A DNA stretch of 64,000 nucleotides from an uncultured Lachnospiraceae bacterium (GTDB lineage: Bacteria; Bacillota; Clostridia; Lachnospirales; Lachnospiraceae), in contig CAJTKU010000013.1 in assembly GCA_910577015.1 (NCBI GenBank), forward strand, positions 1 to 64,000, given 5' to 3'. A program made the position numbers and the translations under genes. Each line of letters starts with the position of its first letter. Position 1 is the first letter of the stretch. Below, piece by piece: positions 42,850-51,475 of this stretch. Below the pieces are notes generated by a model. It was not told where the DNA came from. It searched no databases and saw only the letters and a program-made list of their open reading frames with translations.

Positions 42850-44151
42850 ATGGAGATACTAAGGGATTTATCCGTTTCATGGGCGATGTTTCATGTAATT
42901 TTTCTTTTTATCATGTTGTTCAGGTCCCGTTACACAAAAAAGAAAACCATTCTGCTTGCGTTAACCGGCATGGGGCTTTTAATGGGGCTGAATATGGCAG
43001 GTCTTATTCTGTTCGGATTTGATACAATGGGAAAAGCATTTCTTTTTACCTGCTCTATTCCCAGCTTTGTATTTTTTTATATTTTATCAGCAGATAAAAA
43101 GTTTCGCTTCCTGCTGACTTTTTGTCTGGCAGACACCACCTGTCTCTGGATTATGGCGGTGACGAACCTGTTGGACTATTATCTTGGCGGCGGGCAGTAT
43201 GTGCTTATGTTTGTGAGCAGGCTGATTGCTTTTCCGCTGATAGAGTATTGTGTGTACCGTTTTCTGAGGAAACCGTATCTGGAGCTGCAGGATACCGTGG
43301 AAAAAGGATGGGGGGTTTTTGCCTGTATGACCGTGCTGTACTATGTCCTGCTAACGGTAATCAACAATTATCCCGCAAACATTGTGAACCGCCCGGAAGA
43401 TACGCCTGCCTGCATTTTAGTGCTGATTCTCATGTTGTTTAATTATGCCACGATATTTTCCGCCCTTTACAGGCAGCTTCTGCTTTTCAGGCGGCAGCAG
43501 AGTGAGCGCGCTTTGCAGGAACAGAAAAATTATCTGGAGGCGCAGCTGGATAACCAGCAGCGCATCAGGAAAATGAAACATGATATGAAAGGACATACGG
43601 TTACCCTGGCCGGCCTTCTTTCGGCGGGAAAATCGGGCGAAGCGCAGGAATATCTCAAGAGTATGGAGGTTTCCATGGAGCCTGTTTTTGGAGAAGTTTG
43701 CGCCAATCCGTACATCAATGCGGTTTTAAGCCATTATGTGCAGAAGTTCCAGGAACTGGATGCGGAACTGAAACTGGATATCCGGATTGGAGATGAGGAA
43801 CTGCCCTATATGGAGCTGTGCCAGATTCTGTCCAACGGTCTGGACAATGCCTGTTATGCGTTAAAAGAACTGGAAAAAGAAAACAGGAGCGCTTCCGTAC
43901 AGATGAAATACAGCAAGGATTATCTGATTATCAGAATCAGGAACAGGTGCGGCAAAGATTTGCATGTAGAGAAAGGGGAACTTCCCGCCACGGACAAAAA
44001 GGGAAGGGAACATGGTTTTGGACTTCCTACCGTACGGGAAGGCGCCAAAAAGCTGGGAGGAGATATGCTCTGTTATACGGAAAACGGGGATTTTGTACTG
44101 GATGTTATGGTCAGGATGGAACGTTTGTGTTTGACAAGGGCAAATTCGTGA
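42850..44151 (+). CDS. GHKL-domain sensor histidine kinase (AgrC-like)
   Basis: 433 aa. Six to seven membrane helices in the first 210 residues, then a coiled coil and the phospho-acceptor region RKMKHDMKGHTVTLAGLL, N box QILSNGLDNACYALKEL and G box HGFGLPTVREGAKKLGG of the GHKL ATPase. Same plan as AgrC/ComD quorum or lantibiotic sensors. It pairs with the LytTR regulator. The promoter of the next gene begins inside its last codons. Confidence 0.9.
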   Translation: MEILRDLSVSWAMFHVIFLFIMLFRSRYTKKKTILLALTGMGLLMGLNMAGLILFGFDTMGKAFLFTCSIPSFVFFYILSADKKFRFLLTFCLADTTCLWIMAVTNLLDYYLGGGQYVLMFVSRLIAFPLIEYCVYRFLRKPYLELQDTVEKGWGVFACMTVLYYVLLTVINNYPANIVNRPEDTPACILVLILMLFNYATIFSALYRQLLLFRRQQSERALQEQKNYLEAQLDNQQRIRKMKHDMKGHTVTLAGLLSAGKSGEAQEYLKSMEVSMEPVFGEVCANPYINAVLSHYVQKFQELDAELKLDIRIGDEELPYMELCQILSNGLDNACYALKELEKENRSASVQMKYSKDYLIIRIRNRCGKDLHVEKGELPATDKKGREHGFGLPTVREGAKKLGGDMLCYTENGDFVLDVMVRMERLCLTRANS

Positions 44152-44175
44152 TGCTATTATAGTACATATATGTAC
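44131..44175 (+). promoter_or_regulatory. Promoter and operator of the glycerol-1-phosphate-dehydrogenase-like gene
   Basis: TTGACA (44131-44136), 18-bp spacer, TATTAT (44155-44160), then directly the perfect palindrome GTACATATATGTAC (44162-44175) over the transcription start. This looks like a repressor-controlled promoter. Confidence 0.65.
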
Positions 44176-44191
44176 ACAGGGAGGATGTAGA

Positions 44192-45250
44192 ATGCAGACA
44201 GGAAACAGTATAGCAATACCTGCAATTTTAAAAGTAGGAAGCGGCACCCTGGGTGAAATCGGCGTTTACCTGCGGGAAGCGGGACTGAAACAGGTTGTCA
44301 TTTACTTTGGCAACGGACTGATAGATTTGTTCGGGATGCGGGTAATGGAATCCCTCAGGCAGGAAGAGATTACGGTCATGGAGTATCAGGAGCTGGACAC
44401 GGTATGCATGGACGATATCATCCGGCTGGCATTTTCCCTGCCCAATAAGGTGCAGGCGGTTATCTCCATAGGCGGCGGAAAGGTCATAGATGCAGGCAAG
44501 TATGCGGCGTTCCTTCGGAATATTCCCTTTATCAGCGTGCCTACTTCCAGTTCCAGTGACGGATTCTCCAGTGCAAGCGCGTCGCTGATTGTGGAGGGCA
44601 GGAGGACTTCCGTGCCGGCAAAACTGGCATATGGGATTATCGTGGACACGGAGGTTATCAGGACTGCGCCGGAAAGGTTCATTTATTCCGGGATTGGGGA
44701 CATGATTTCCAAAATCACGGCTTTGTACGACTGGCTTTTTGAGGAGAAATGCGGCTTTGGCGTGGTGAACGACTTTGCCATGATGATAGCAAAAAAAGCG
44801 GTGAACAGTTTTGTAAGGACGCCTTTTGAGGATATTAAGGAAAACCTGTTTTTAAAAGAACTGGTGGATTCCCTTGCCATGAGCGGGATTGCCAATGAAA
44901 TAGCGGGCAGCAGCGCGCCCACCAGCGGAAGCGAGCATCTCATTTCCCATGCGCTGGATAAGATTCTGGAAGCGCCCCAGCTGCACGGCATGCAGGTCGG
45001 GATAGCCACTTATATCATGAGCCTTGTGCAGGAGCATCGGTATGTGCGCGTCAATACGGTTTTGGAGAAGACCGGATTCTGGAAATATGCGGCCTCTCTA
45101 AACATGAGGAGGGAGGACTTTTTCCAGGCGGTTGACATGGCGCCTTCCATCAAGCCGCACAGGCATACTTATCTTCACGAAGAAAAATATCGGGAGAAAG
45201 CAAAACAAATTATAGCAACTGATTCCGTATTGCAGAATATACTGGTATGA
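44192..45250 (+). CDS. Iron-containing alcohol dehydrogenase family, glycerol-1-phosphate dehydrogenase-like
   Basis: 352 aa of the AraM/EgsA branch. NAD-binding ISIGGGKVIDAGKYAA (about 92-107), PTSSSSDGFSSASASL and the metal ligands around GIGDMISKITALYDW, SGSEHLISHALDK and QLHGMQVGIATY (Asp/His/His). The family reduces dihydroxyacetone phosphate to sn-glycerol-1-phosphate, or acts on related polyol phosphates. Strong ribosome site GGGAGGATG. It is monocistronic under the palindromic promoter; the substrate cannot be proved from sequence. Confidence 0.85.
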   Translation: MQTGNSIAIPAILKVGSGTLGEIGVYLREAGLKQVVIYFGNGLIDLFGMRVMESLRQEEITVMEYQELDTVCMDDIIRLAFSLPNKVQAVISIGGGKVIDAGKYAAFLRNIPFISVPTSSSSDGFSSASASLIVEGRRTSVPAKLAYGIIVDTEVIRTAPERFIYSGIGDMISKITALYDWLFEEKCGFGVVNDFAMMIAKKAVNSFVRTPFEDIKENLFLKELVDSLAMSGIANEIAGSSAPTSGSEHLISHALDKILEAPQLHGMQVGIATYIMSLVQEHRYVRVNTVLEKTGFWKYAASLNMRREDFFQAVDMAPSIKPHRHTYLHEEKYREKAKQIIATDSVLQNILV

Positions 45251-45326
45251 GGCTTTGTGTAATATACCTGAAAACAGATATTTCACTGAATTGCTTGTGC
45301 CTTCGGCACGGAAAAGGAGGGATTGA

Positions 45327-46172
45327 ATGCATTCACCTTTGGAGATTGCCAGAAATTACGCTGAAATAGGTGTTCATAAGGTAAGGCTGTCTGCCTTTAA
45401 AATGCTGGTGTTGGGGGTTTTTGCCGGTATTTTTATCGGCTTTGCCGGTATCGGCTCCACCACGGCTTCGGCTACTGTGGGAAATGCTTCCCTGGCAAGA
45501 CTGTTAAGCGCCTGTATCTTTCCGGCAGGGATGGCAATGGTGCTGGTGGCCGGAAGCGAGCTTTTTACAGGCAATAATCTGATAATTATTTCCCTGCTGG
45601 AAAAAAGAATCAAGGTCAGGGAAATGCTGAAAAACTGGTTTTTTGTCTTTTTGGGAAACTTTTTGGGGGCTTCCTTTGTGGCGGTTCTTGTCGTATTCGG
45701 ACATACGCCGGATTTGTTTGGCGGCGCACTGGCAGAAAGCATTGTCAATACGGCCAGCGTGAAAGTGAATTTGTCATTTATGGATTCTTTTATCAGGGGC
45801 ATTCTTTGCAACATACTGGTATGTATCGCCGTATGGGCGGCTTTTGCGGCAAAGAAGGTGCCGGGCAAGCTGCTGATGAGTTTCTGGCCGGTGATGCTTT
45901 TTGTCCTCTGTGGATTTGAACACAGCATAGCGGATATCTATTTCTGCATGGCGGGCATATTGGCAAAAGGGGAATACGGCATAGCGGCGGAAGGGCTGAA
46001 TATGGGCAGTTTTTTGTTGAAAAACCTGCTTCCCGTTACCCTGGGGAATATTGTCGGCGGTGCGGGAATCGTTGGGTTCGGATACTGGGCCATGTATCTC
46101 AGGCATACGCCCCTTTATGTATTTCCGATTGAGGCAGAACAGGAAGAGATTGACATTGCGGAAGAATATTAA
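45327..46172 (+). CDS. Formate/nitrite transporter family channel
   Basis: 281 aa with six membrane helices, the FocA/NirC fold. GIFIGFAGIGSTTASATVG, PAGMAMVLVAGSELFTGNNLI (the Omega-loop region), NILVCIAVWAAFAAK and CGFEHSIADIYF with the central channel His are all family landmarks. Likely exports formate made by mixed-acid fermentation, or takes up nitrite or hydrosulfide. Ribosome site AAAAGGAGGG. Ends at a terminator shared with typA. Confidence 0.9.
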   Translation: MHSPLEIARNYAEIGVHKVRLSAFKMLVLGVFAGIFIGFAGIGSTTASATVGNASLARLLSACIFPAGMAMVLVAGSELFTGNNLIIISLLEKRIKVREMLKNWFFVFLGNFLGASFVAVLVVFGHTPDLFGGALAESIVNTASVKVNLSFMDSFIRGILCNILVCIAVWAAFAAKKVPGKLLMSFWPVMLFVLCGFEHSIADIYFCMAGILAKGEYGIAAEGLNMGSFLLKNLLPVTLGNIVGGAGIVGFGYWAMYLRHTPLYVFPIEAEQEEIDIAEEY

Positions 46173-46178
46173 AAAATT

Positions 46179-46212
46179 CCCGCATGACATATGCCATGCG
46201 GGTAGCTTTTTG
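46179..46212 (+). terminator. Terminator after the FNT gene
   Basis: CCCGCATG-ACATATGC-CATGCGGG then TAGCTTTTTGC. The preceding AAAAAATT allows use for the convergent typA transcript as well. Confidence 0.7.
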
Positions 46213-48042
46213 CTATTTTTTCATTGCGGACCGTTTTCTCATGGTAGGGTCTAATATTTTTTTGCGGATTCTGAGGGAGGAAGGGGTTACTTCCAGCAGT
46301 TCGTCCGTGTCGATAAAGTCCAGGCATTGTTCCAGGCTCATGATTTTCGGGGGTACGAGTCGAAGCGCTTCGTCGGCGCTTGAGGAGCGGGTATTGGTCA
46401 GCTGTTTCTTTTTGCAGACGTTGACTTCAATATCCTCCCCGCGTCCGTTACAGCCGATTACCATGCCGGAGTATACCCTGACGCCGGGACCGATAAAAAG
46501 CGTGCCGCGTTCCTGGGCGTTAAAGAGTCCGTATGTGATGGATTCCCCGTTTTCAAATGCAATCAGGGAGCCCTGTTTACGGTACTGGATATCGCCTTTG
46601 TAAGGGCCGTAGCCGTCAAACACGGAATTCATGATGCCGTTGCCTTTGGTATCGGTCATAAAGTCTCCGCGGTAACCAATCAGACCCCTTGAGGGGATGG
46701 AAAATTCCAGACGGGTATAACCGCCGCTTGCGGCGCCCATGCTGACAAGTTCGCCTTTGCGCTGGCTTAATTTTTCAATGACTACGCCGGAAAAAGCCTC
46801 CGGTACATCTATATAAGTCAATTCCATGGGTTCTGTTTTTTTGCCGTTTTCGTCCGTTTTATAAAGAACCTCTGCCTTACTTACCGCAAACTCATAGCCT
46901 TCCCTGCGCATGTTCTCAATAAGCACGGAAAGATGGAGTTCGCCGCGTCCGGACACTTTAAAGGAATCGGCAGAGTCGGTTTCCTCCACACGGAGGGAAA
47001 CATCCGTGTTCAGTTCCCTGAATAGCCTGTCACGGATGTGGCGGCTGGTGACATATTTGCCTTCCTGGCCTGCCAGCGGGGAATCATTGACCATAAAATG
47101 CATCGCAATGGTAGGCTCGCTGATTTTCTGGAAGGGAATCGGGACGATATTATCAGGTGAGCAGAGCGTATCCCCGATGTGGATATCCGTTATCCCGGAA
47201 ATTGCCACGATGGAACCGATGCGGGCTTCCTTTACTTCCACTTTGTCCAGACCGTCATATTCATACAGCTTGCTGATTTTTACTTTTTTCTTTTTTTCAG
47301 GGTCATGCGCATTGCAGAGGATAACTTCCTGGTTTACGGCAATCTGTCCGTTATCCACTTTTCCGACGCCGATGCGGCCCACATATTCGTTGTAATCGAT
47401 GGTGCTGACAAGAAGCTGCGTGCCTGCTTCGGGGTCGCCCTCAGGGGCGGGAATGTAATCGAGAATTGTGTCGAAAAGAGGCTTCATGTCTTTGTTTTTT
47501 ACCGTAAGGTTCAGAGTGGCGCTGCCTGTCTTGGCGGAGGCAAAGACAAAGGGACAGTCGAGCTGCGCATCATCTGCATCAAGGTCAAGGAACAGTTCCA
47601 GCACTTCGTCAACGACTTGTTCGGGACGTGCCTCGGGCCTGTCGATTTTATTGACGCAGACGATAACGGGCAGTTTCAGTTCCAATGCTTTACGCAGTAC
47701 AAATTTGGTCTGGGGCATGGGGCCTTCAAAGGCATCCACCACCAGGATTACGCCGTTTACCATTTTAAGGACGCGCTCCACTTCGCCGCCGAAATCAGCG
47801 TGACCGGGGGTGTCAATAATATTTATTTTGGTATTTTTGTAAGTTACGGCAGTATTTTTGGAAAGAATGGTAATGCCTCTTTCCCTTTCAATATCGTTGG
47901 AGTCCATTACGCGCTCCGCGATTTCCTGATTTTTGCGGAATACGCCGCTTTGCTTCAACAATTCGTCCACAAGTGTGGTTTTACCATGGTCAACATGGGC
48001 AATTATGGCTATATTCCTTACATCTTCTCTTTTCTGTTTCAT
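46213..48042 (-). CDS. typA: Ribosome-associated GTPase TypA/BipA
   Basis: 609 aa, full length. G domain: AHVDHGKTTLVDEL (G1), RGITILSKN (G2), DTPGHADFGGEV (G3), NKIDRPEA (G4), ASAKTG (G5); then EF-G-like domains II, III, V and the TypA-specific C-terminal domain (IPSRGLIGYRGDFMTDTKGNG, VCKKKQLTNTRSSSADEALRL). Aids 50S assembly and stress survival. Preceded by a clear promoter on the minus strand. Confidence 0.97.
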   Translation of the reverse strand: MKQKREDVRNIAIIAHVDHGKTTLVDELLKQSGVFRKNQEIAERVMDSNDIERERGITILSKNTAVTYKNTKINIIDTPGHADFGGEVERVLKMVNGVILVVDAFEGPMPQTKFVLRKALELKLPVIVCVNKIDRPEARPEQVVDEVLELFLDLDADDAQLDCPFVFASAKTGSATLNLTVKNKDMKPLFDTILDYIPAPEGDPEAGTQLLVSTIDYNEYVGRIGVGKVDNGQIAVNQEVILCNAHDPEKKKKVKISKLYEYDGLDKVEVKEARIGSIVAISGITDIHIGDTLCSPDNIVPIPFQKISEPTIAMHFMVNDSPLAGQEGKYVTSRHIRDRLFRELNTDVSLRVEETDSADSFKVSGRGELHLSVLIENMRREGYEFAVSKAEVLYKTDENGKKTEPMELTYIDVPEAFSGVVIEKLSQRKGELVSMGAASGGYTRLEFSIPSRGLIGYRGDFMTDTKGNGIMNSVFDGYGPYKGDIQYRKQGSLIAFENGESITYGLFNAQERGTLFIGPGVRVYSGMVIGCNGRGEDIEVNVCKKKQLTNTRSSSADEALRLVPPKIMSLEQCLDFIDTDELLEVTPSSLRIRKKILDPTMRKRSAMKK

Positions 48043-48090
48043 AGATATAACTCCTTTTTTACTGGAACAAAAGTGTTTAAAAACTGTTAC

Positions 48091-48119
48091 AGTATAGCAC
48101 TATTTGTCGTCTGGTGCAA
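48091..48119 (-). promoter_or_regulatory. typA promoter
   Basis: Reading on the minus strand: TTGCAC (48119-48114), 17-bp spacer, TATACT (48096-48091), about 50 bases before the start codon. Confidence 0.65.
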
Positions 48120-48176
48120 GGAAAAATAGGATAAATGCTGAGTTTGTCGTATGCTGCGATGGAAAGGGGTGTTATC

Positions 48177-48204
48177 CTGACAGAAAATAGAGTATATATA
48201 TAAT
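48177..48204 (+). promoter_or_regulatory. Promoter of the SSB-like gene
   Basis: CTGACA (48177-48182), 16-bp spacer, TATAAT (48199-48204), with the ATG at 48260 behind AAAAGGAG. Confidence 0.55.
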
Positions 48205-48259
48205 ACACTACAGGCATAATGCCGGAAAAATTCTTAGAGGTAAGAAAAGGAGAACAAAT

Positions 48260-48913
48260 ATGACAGATAAGGTTATTGAAAACAACCAGGTAACGATTAT
48301 GGGTGAAATCGTAAGTGAATTCAGCTATAGTCATGAGATTTACGGAGAAGGCTTTTACATGGTTGATGTAAAAGTACAGCGTTTAAGCGATTCTTTCGAT
48401 GTAATCCCTATGATGGTGTCCGAAAGGCTGATAGACATTGCAGCGGACTACAGAGGATACCATGTGGAAGTAAGCGGCCAGTTCAGGTCTTACAACCGGC
48501 ATGAGGAGAGAAAGAACAGGCTGGTATTGTCCGTGTTTGCCAGGGAAATTGCATTTGTGGATGAGATTGAAGAGAGCGCAAAGACGAATCAGATTTTTCT
48601 GGACGGGTATATCTGCAAAGCGCCCATCTACAGAAAAACACCCCTTGGCAGGGAAATTGCAGACCTTCTTCTCGCAGTCAACCGTCCTTACGGAAAATCC
48701 GATTACATACCCTGCATCTGCTGGGGAAGGAATGCCAGATTTGCCAGCGGTTTTGAAGTGGGAGAGAGATGCCAGGTATGGGGGCGTATCCAGAGCCGGG
48801 AATATATGAAAAAAATCGACGAGGAAATGGTGGAGAAAAGAGTGGCATATGAAGTATCCGTCAGCAAGCTGGAACTTGTCAGGGAAGAAGAACAGCTTAT
48901 TGAGGAGTCGTAA
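48260..48913 (+). CDS. Single-stranded DNA-binding protein-like, two OB folds
   Basis: 217 aa. Two OB-fold segments: residues about 8-95 (NNQVTIMGEIVSEFSYSHE, GYHVEVSGQFRSYNR) and about 108-205 (IFLDGYICKAPIYRKTPLGREIADLLLAVNRPYGKSDYIPCICWGRNA), the second being a canonical SSB core. Lacks the acidic DDDLPF-type C-terminal tip of housekeeping SSB and ends in EEEQLIEES. Such long two-domain SSB relatives are common in Clostridia beside the housekeeping gene. Probably binds single-stranded DNA in repair or recombination. Confidence 0.8.
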   Translation: MTDKVIENNQVTIMGEIVSEFSYSHEIYGEGFYMVDVKVQRLSDSFDVIPMMVSERLIDIAADYRGYHVEVSGQFRSYNRHEERKNRLVLSVFAREIAFVDEIEESAKTNQIFLDGYICKAPIYRKTPLGREIADLLLAVNRPYGKSDYIPCICWGRNARFASGFEVGERCQVWGRIQSREYMKKIDEEMVEKRVAYEVSVSKLELVREEEQLIEES

Positions 48914-49001
48914 CCGGCAAAGGGAGTTGTAAAGATTTGGAAAGTGTGGTATGATACAACTTATCATGTGGAAATAGAAGTTACATAGTGGAGAGAGTTG
49001 T

Positions 49002-49511
49002 ATGGAAAAAGGCATAATACATATTTATACCGGAGATGGAAGAGGAAAATCACCTGCCGCAATCGGAAGGGCCGTGCAGGCAGCAGTACGCGGCGAGCAG
49101 GTGGTTATCATTCAATTCCTCAAGGGGAAGGGCCTGGGAGATACAGAGTTTGTCAGAAAAATGGAGCCGGAAATCAAGTTGTTCCGTTTTGAAAAATCCG
49201 ATGAAAACTATGAAGAGCTTTCGGAAGAAAAAAAGGCAGAGGAAATCATGAATATTCGCAACGGTCTTAACTTTGCGAACAAGGTTCTGACCACCGGAGA
49301 ATGTAATCTTCTGATTTTAGATGAAGTACTCGGACTTCTGGATAAAAATATTATAGAGGTGGAAGATTTGAAAAATCTTCTGGCACAAAGAGGGGAAACA
49401 GACGTCATCCTGACAGGAATCAGCCTGAATGACGAGGTGTGTATGCTGGCGGATGAGGTGTCAAAGATAGAAACTTTAAAATTTAAGACATTTCCCTGTT
49501 CCGCGCGTTGA
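49002..49511 (+). CDS. Corrinoid adenosyltransferase (BtuR/CobO family)
   Basis: 169 aa. GIIHIYTGDGRGKSPAAIGRAVQAAVRGEQVVIIQFLKGKGLGDTEF follows the CobA/CobO plan; NLLILDEVLGLLDKNIIE is the Walker-B-like strand and LTGISLNDEVCMLADEVSKIE the end. Transfers adenosyl from ATP to cob(I)yrinate or cob(I)alamin. The P-loop reads GDGRGKSP where the family usually has GNGKGKTT, a noticeable change at the catalytic Thr/Ser-Thr step. It stands alone without other cobalamin genes, and its stop codon lies inside the dapA promoter. Confidence 0.8.
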   Translation: MEKGIIHIYTGDGRGKSPAAIGRAVQAAVRGEQVVIIQFLKGKGLGDTEFVRKMEPEIKLFRFEKSDENYEELSEEKKAEEIMNIRNGLNFANKVLTTGECNLLILDEVLGLLDKNIIEVEDLKNLLAQRGETDVILTGISLNDEVCMLADEVSKIETLKFKTFPCSAR

Positions 49512-49536
49512 CAGGAAACGGGATAGGTGTTATGAT
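49508..49536 (+). promoter_or_regulatory. dapA operon promoter
   Basis: TTGACA (49508-49513), 17-bp spacer, TATGAT (49531-49536), the best promoter match in the window. The -35 overlaps the stop codon of the adenosyltransferase gene. Confidence 0.8.
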
Positions 49537-49540
49537 AAAG

Positions 49541-49718
49541 AACAAAGATAGAGGTTGCGTGTTTCAAGAGTAGTTTTTCTGATGTGGCAGGCACATGTGA
49601 GGGAAAATAAAAGGGGAAGACGCCGAAAGAGGAGATGTCCTGCGCTTTCAAATCTTGGGCATGCAGTGAAGAACTGCATGACTGTCATCTATATATTAGA
49701 TGGGGCGCTATCGGGATG
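49541..49718 (+). ncRNA. Lysine riboswitch (L box)
   Basis: Starts AAAGATAGAGGTTGCG and ends with GGGGCGCTATC, with GACGCCGAAAGAGG, CTTGGGCATGCAG and AACTGCATGACTGTCA in between: the conserved landmarks of the five-helix L box in the right order. It lies between a strong promoter and a terminator upstream of dapA, so lysine should stop transcription of the lysine/diaminopimelate genes. Confidence 0.88.
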
Positions 49719-49731
49719 AGTGAAAAAACAG

Positions 49732-49764
49732 CCGGCCCATGCTATATTATGAGGCCGGTTTTTT
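49732..49764 (+). terminator. Riboswitch-controlled terminator
   Basis: CCGGCC/GGCCGG stem (49732-49758) followed by TTTTTTT, 23 bases before the dapA start. It forms the expression platform of the L box. Confidence 0.8.
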
Positions 49765-49786
49765 ATTGTTTTCAGGAGGAGAGAAA

Positions 49787-50671
49787 ATGTCGATTTTTAA
49801 AGGAGCCGGTGTTGCCATTGTAACGCCCATGAAGGCAGACGGAGAAGTGAATTACGAAAAATTTGCCGAGTTAATTGAATTTCAGATTCAGAACGGAACG
49901 GATGCCATTATTGTATGCGGCACTACGGGAGAGTCGTCTACTCTGACCCATGAAGAGCATCTGGAGGTTATCCGGTATTGTACGGAGAAAACGGCCGGCA
50001 GAGTACCCGTGATTGCGGGAACAGGCTCAAACTGTACGGAAACGGCGGTATACCTGTCAAGGGAGGCGGAGAAATTTGATGTGGACGGCCTGCTTTTGGT
50101 CGCACCCTACTATAATAAAGCCACACAGAACGGATTGTACCTGCATTTTAAAACCGTGGCGGAATCCGTGAAGATTCCGGTTATCCTTTATAATATACCC
50201 GGACGTACCGGCTGCAATATCCAGCCGGAAACCATTATCCGGCTTTGTGAAGATGTGGAAAACATAGTGGCGGTAAAGGAAGCCAGCGGAAATATCAGCC
50301 AGATAGCGAGGCTTGCGGCAAAAGGAAGGGATAAAGTAGATATCTACTCCGGCAATGACGACCAGATTGTGCCGATTCTTTCCCTGGGAGGAAAGGGCGT
50401 TATCTCCGTTCTTTCCAATGTTGCGCCCAGACAGACCCATGATATTTGTGCAAAATACTTTTCCGGGGATGTGGAGGGCAGCCTGCGGCTGCAGTTAGAT
50501 GCCATGGAACTGTGTGATGCCCTGTTTTGTGAAGTGAATCCCATTCCCGTAAAGAAAGCGCTTAATCTGATGGGGATGGAGGCAGGCACACTCAGGCTGC
50601 CGCTTACCGAAATGGAAGAAGGCAATACGGAAAAGCTGAAGAAGGCAATGCAGGGATTTGGTCTGCTCTAA
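49787..50671 (+). CDS. dapA: 4-hydroxy-tetrahydrodipicolinate synthase
   Basis: 294 aa, full length TIM-barrel aldolase that condenses pyruvate with aspartate semialdehyde. GTTGESSTLTHEEH (Thr-Thr pair), VIAGTGSNCT, YNIPGRTGCN (the Tyr and Arg of the active site) and IVAVKEASGNI with the Schiff-base Lys at about residue 163. Start is the ATG after CAGGAGGAG. First gene of the lysine-riboswitch operon, followed by dapB after 42 bases. Confidence 0.97.
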   Translation: MSIFKGAGVAIVTPMKADGEVNYEKFAELIEFQIQNGTDAIIVCGTTGESSTLTHEEHLEVIRYCTEKTAGRVPVIAGTGSNCTETAVYLSREAEKFDVDGLLLVAPYYNKATQNGLYLHFKTVAESVKIPVILYNIPGRTGCNIQPETIIRLCEDVENIVAVKEASGNISQIARLAAKGRDKVDIYSGNDDQIVPILSLGGKGVISVLSNVAPRQTHDICAKYFSGDVEGSLRLQLDAMELCDALFCEVNPIPVKKALNLMGMEAGTLRLPLTEMEEGNTEKLKKAMQGFGLL

Positions 50672-50713
50672 TGCAGTTTTTACAGGCCGCCTTGCGGCAG
50701 AATGAGAGGGATT

Positions 50714-51475
50714 ATGTACAGATTTATCATGCATGGCTGCAACGGAAAGATGGGGCAGGTTATTTCCGGTCTGGTTGCAGCGGATGAAGAGGCCTGCATT
50801 GTGGCAGGCATAGACGCCAGGGACGACGGTCACAACAGCTACCCGGTTTTTTCAAGTTTGGATAATTGTGATGTGGAAGCGGATGCCGTCATAGATTTCA
50901 GTATTGCTCCGGCAGTGGATGCGCTGCTTGATTATTGCGGACAGAAAAGGATACCTTGTGTGCTTTGTACGACAGGTCTGACCAAAGAGCAGCTTGATAA
51001 GGTGAAAGAAACATCCGAACAGGTGGCAATTTTAAAATCCGCCAACATGTCTCTGGGAATCAATCTGCTGTTAAAGCTTTTGAAGGAGGCGGCAGGTGTG
51101 CTTGCTCCTGCGGGGTTTGACATGGAAATCGTAGAAAAGCACCACAACCTCAAACTGGATGCGCCGAGCGGAACCGCGCTGGCACTGGCGGACTCCATCA
51201 ACGAAGAGTTTGACGGCGCGTATGAATATGTTTATGACAGGAGCAAGGCAAGACAGAAACGGGATGCAAAGGAAATCGGCATTTCAGCCGTCAGGGGAGG
51301 TACTATCGTGGGGGACCATGATGTGATTTTTGCCGGTGCGGATGAAGTCATTACCTTTTCCCATATGGCGTATTCAAAAGCAATTTTTGGAAAGGGAGCC
51401 GTACAGGCTGCAAAGTTCCTTGCCGGAAAACCGGCCGGTATGTATGATATGCAGGATGTCATAGATGGAAAATAA
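50714..51475 (+). CDS. dapB: 4-hydroxy-tetrahydrodipicolinate reductase
   Basis: 253 aa. NAD(P)H site near HGCNGKMGQVI (8-18), DFSIAPAVDALLDYC, CTTGLTKEQL, then the substrate-binding motif EKHHNLKLDAPSGTAL with the catalytic His-His and Lys. Second step after DapA. Start ATG 50714 has GAGAGGG just before it; the earlier ATG at 50702 has no site. Overlaps tcdA by 11 bases. Confidence 0.96.
   Translation: MYRFIMHGCNGKMGQVISGLVAADEEACIVAGIDARDDGHNSYPVFSSLDNCDVEADAVIDFSIAPAVDALLDYCGQKRIPCVLCTTGLTKEQLDKVKETSEQVAILKSANMSLGINLLLKLLKEAAGVLAPAGFDMEIVEKHHNLKLDAPSGTALALADSINEEFDGAYEYVYDRSKARQKRDAKEIGISAVRGGTIVGDHDVIFAGADEVITFSHMAYSKAIFGKGAVQAAKFLAGKPAGMYDMQDVIDGK

Noticed and set aside
47179..48129. 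316-codon open frame on the plus strand
   Set aside because: Antisense to typA, which has every GTPase motif; composition is that of a reverse-strand shadow.
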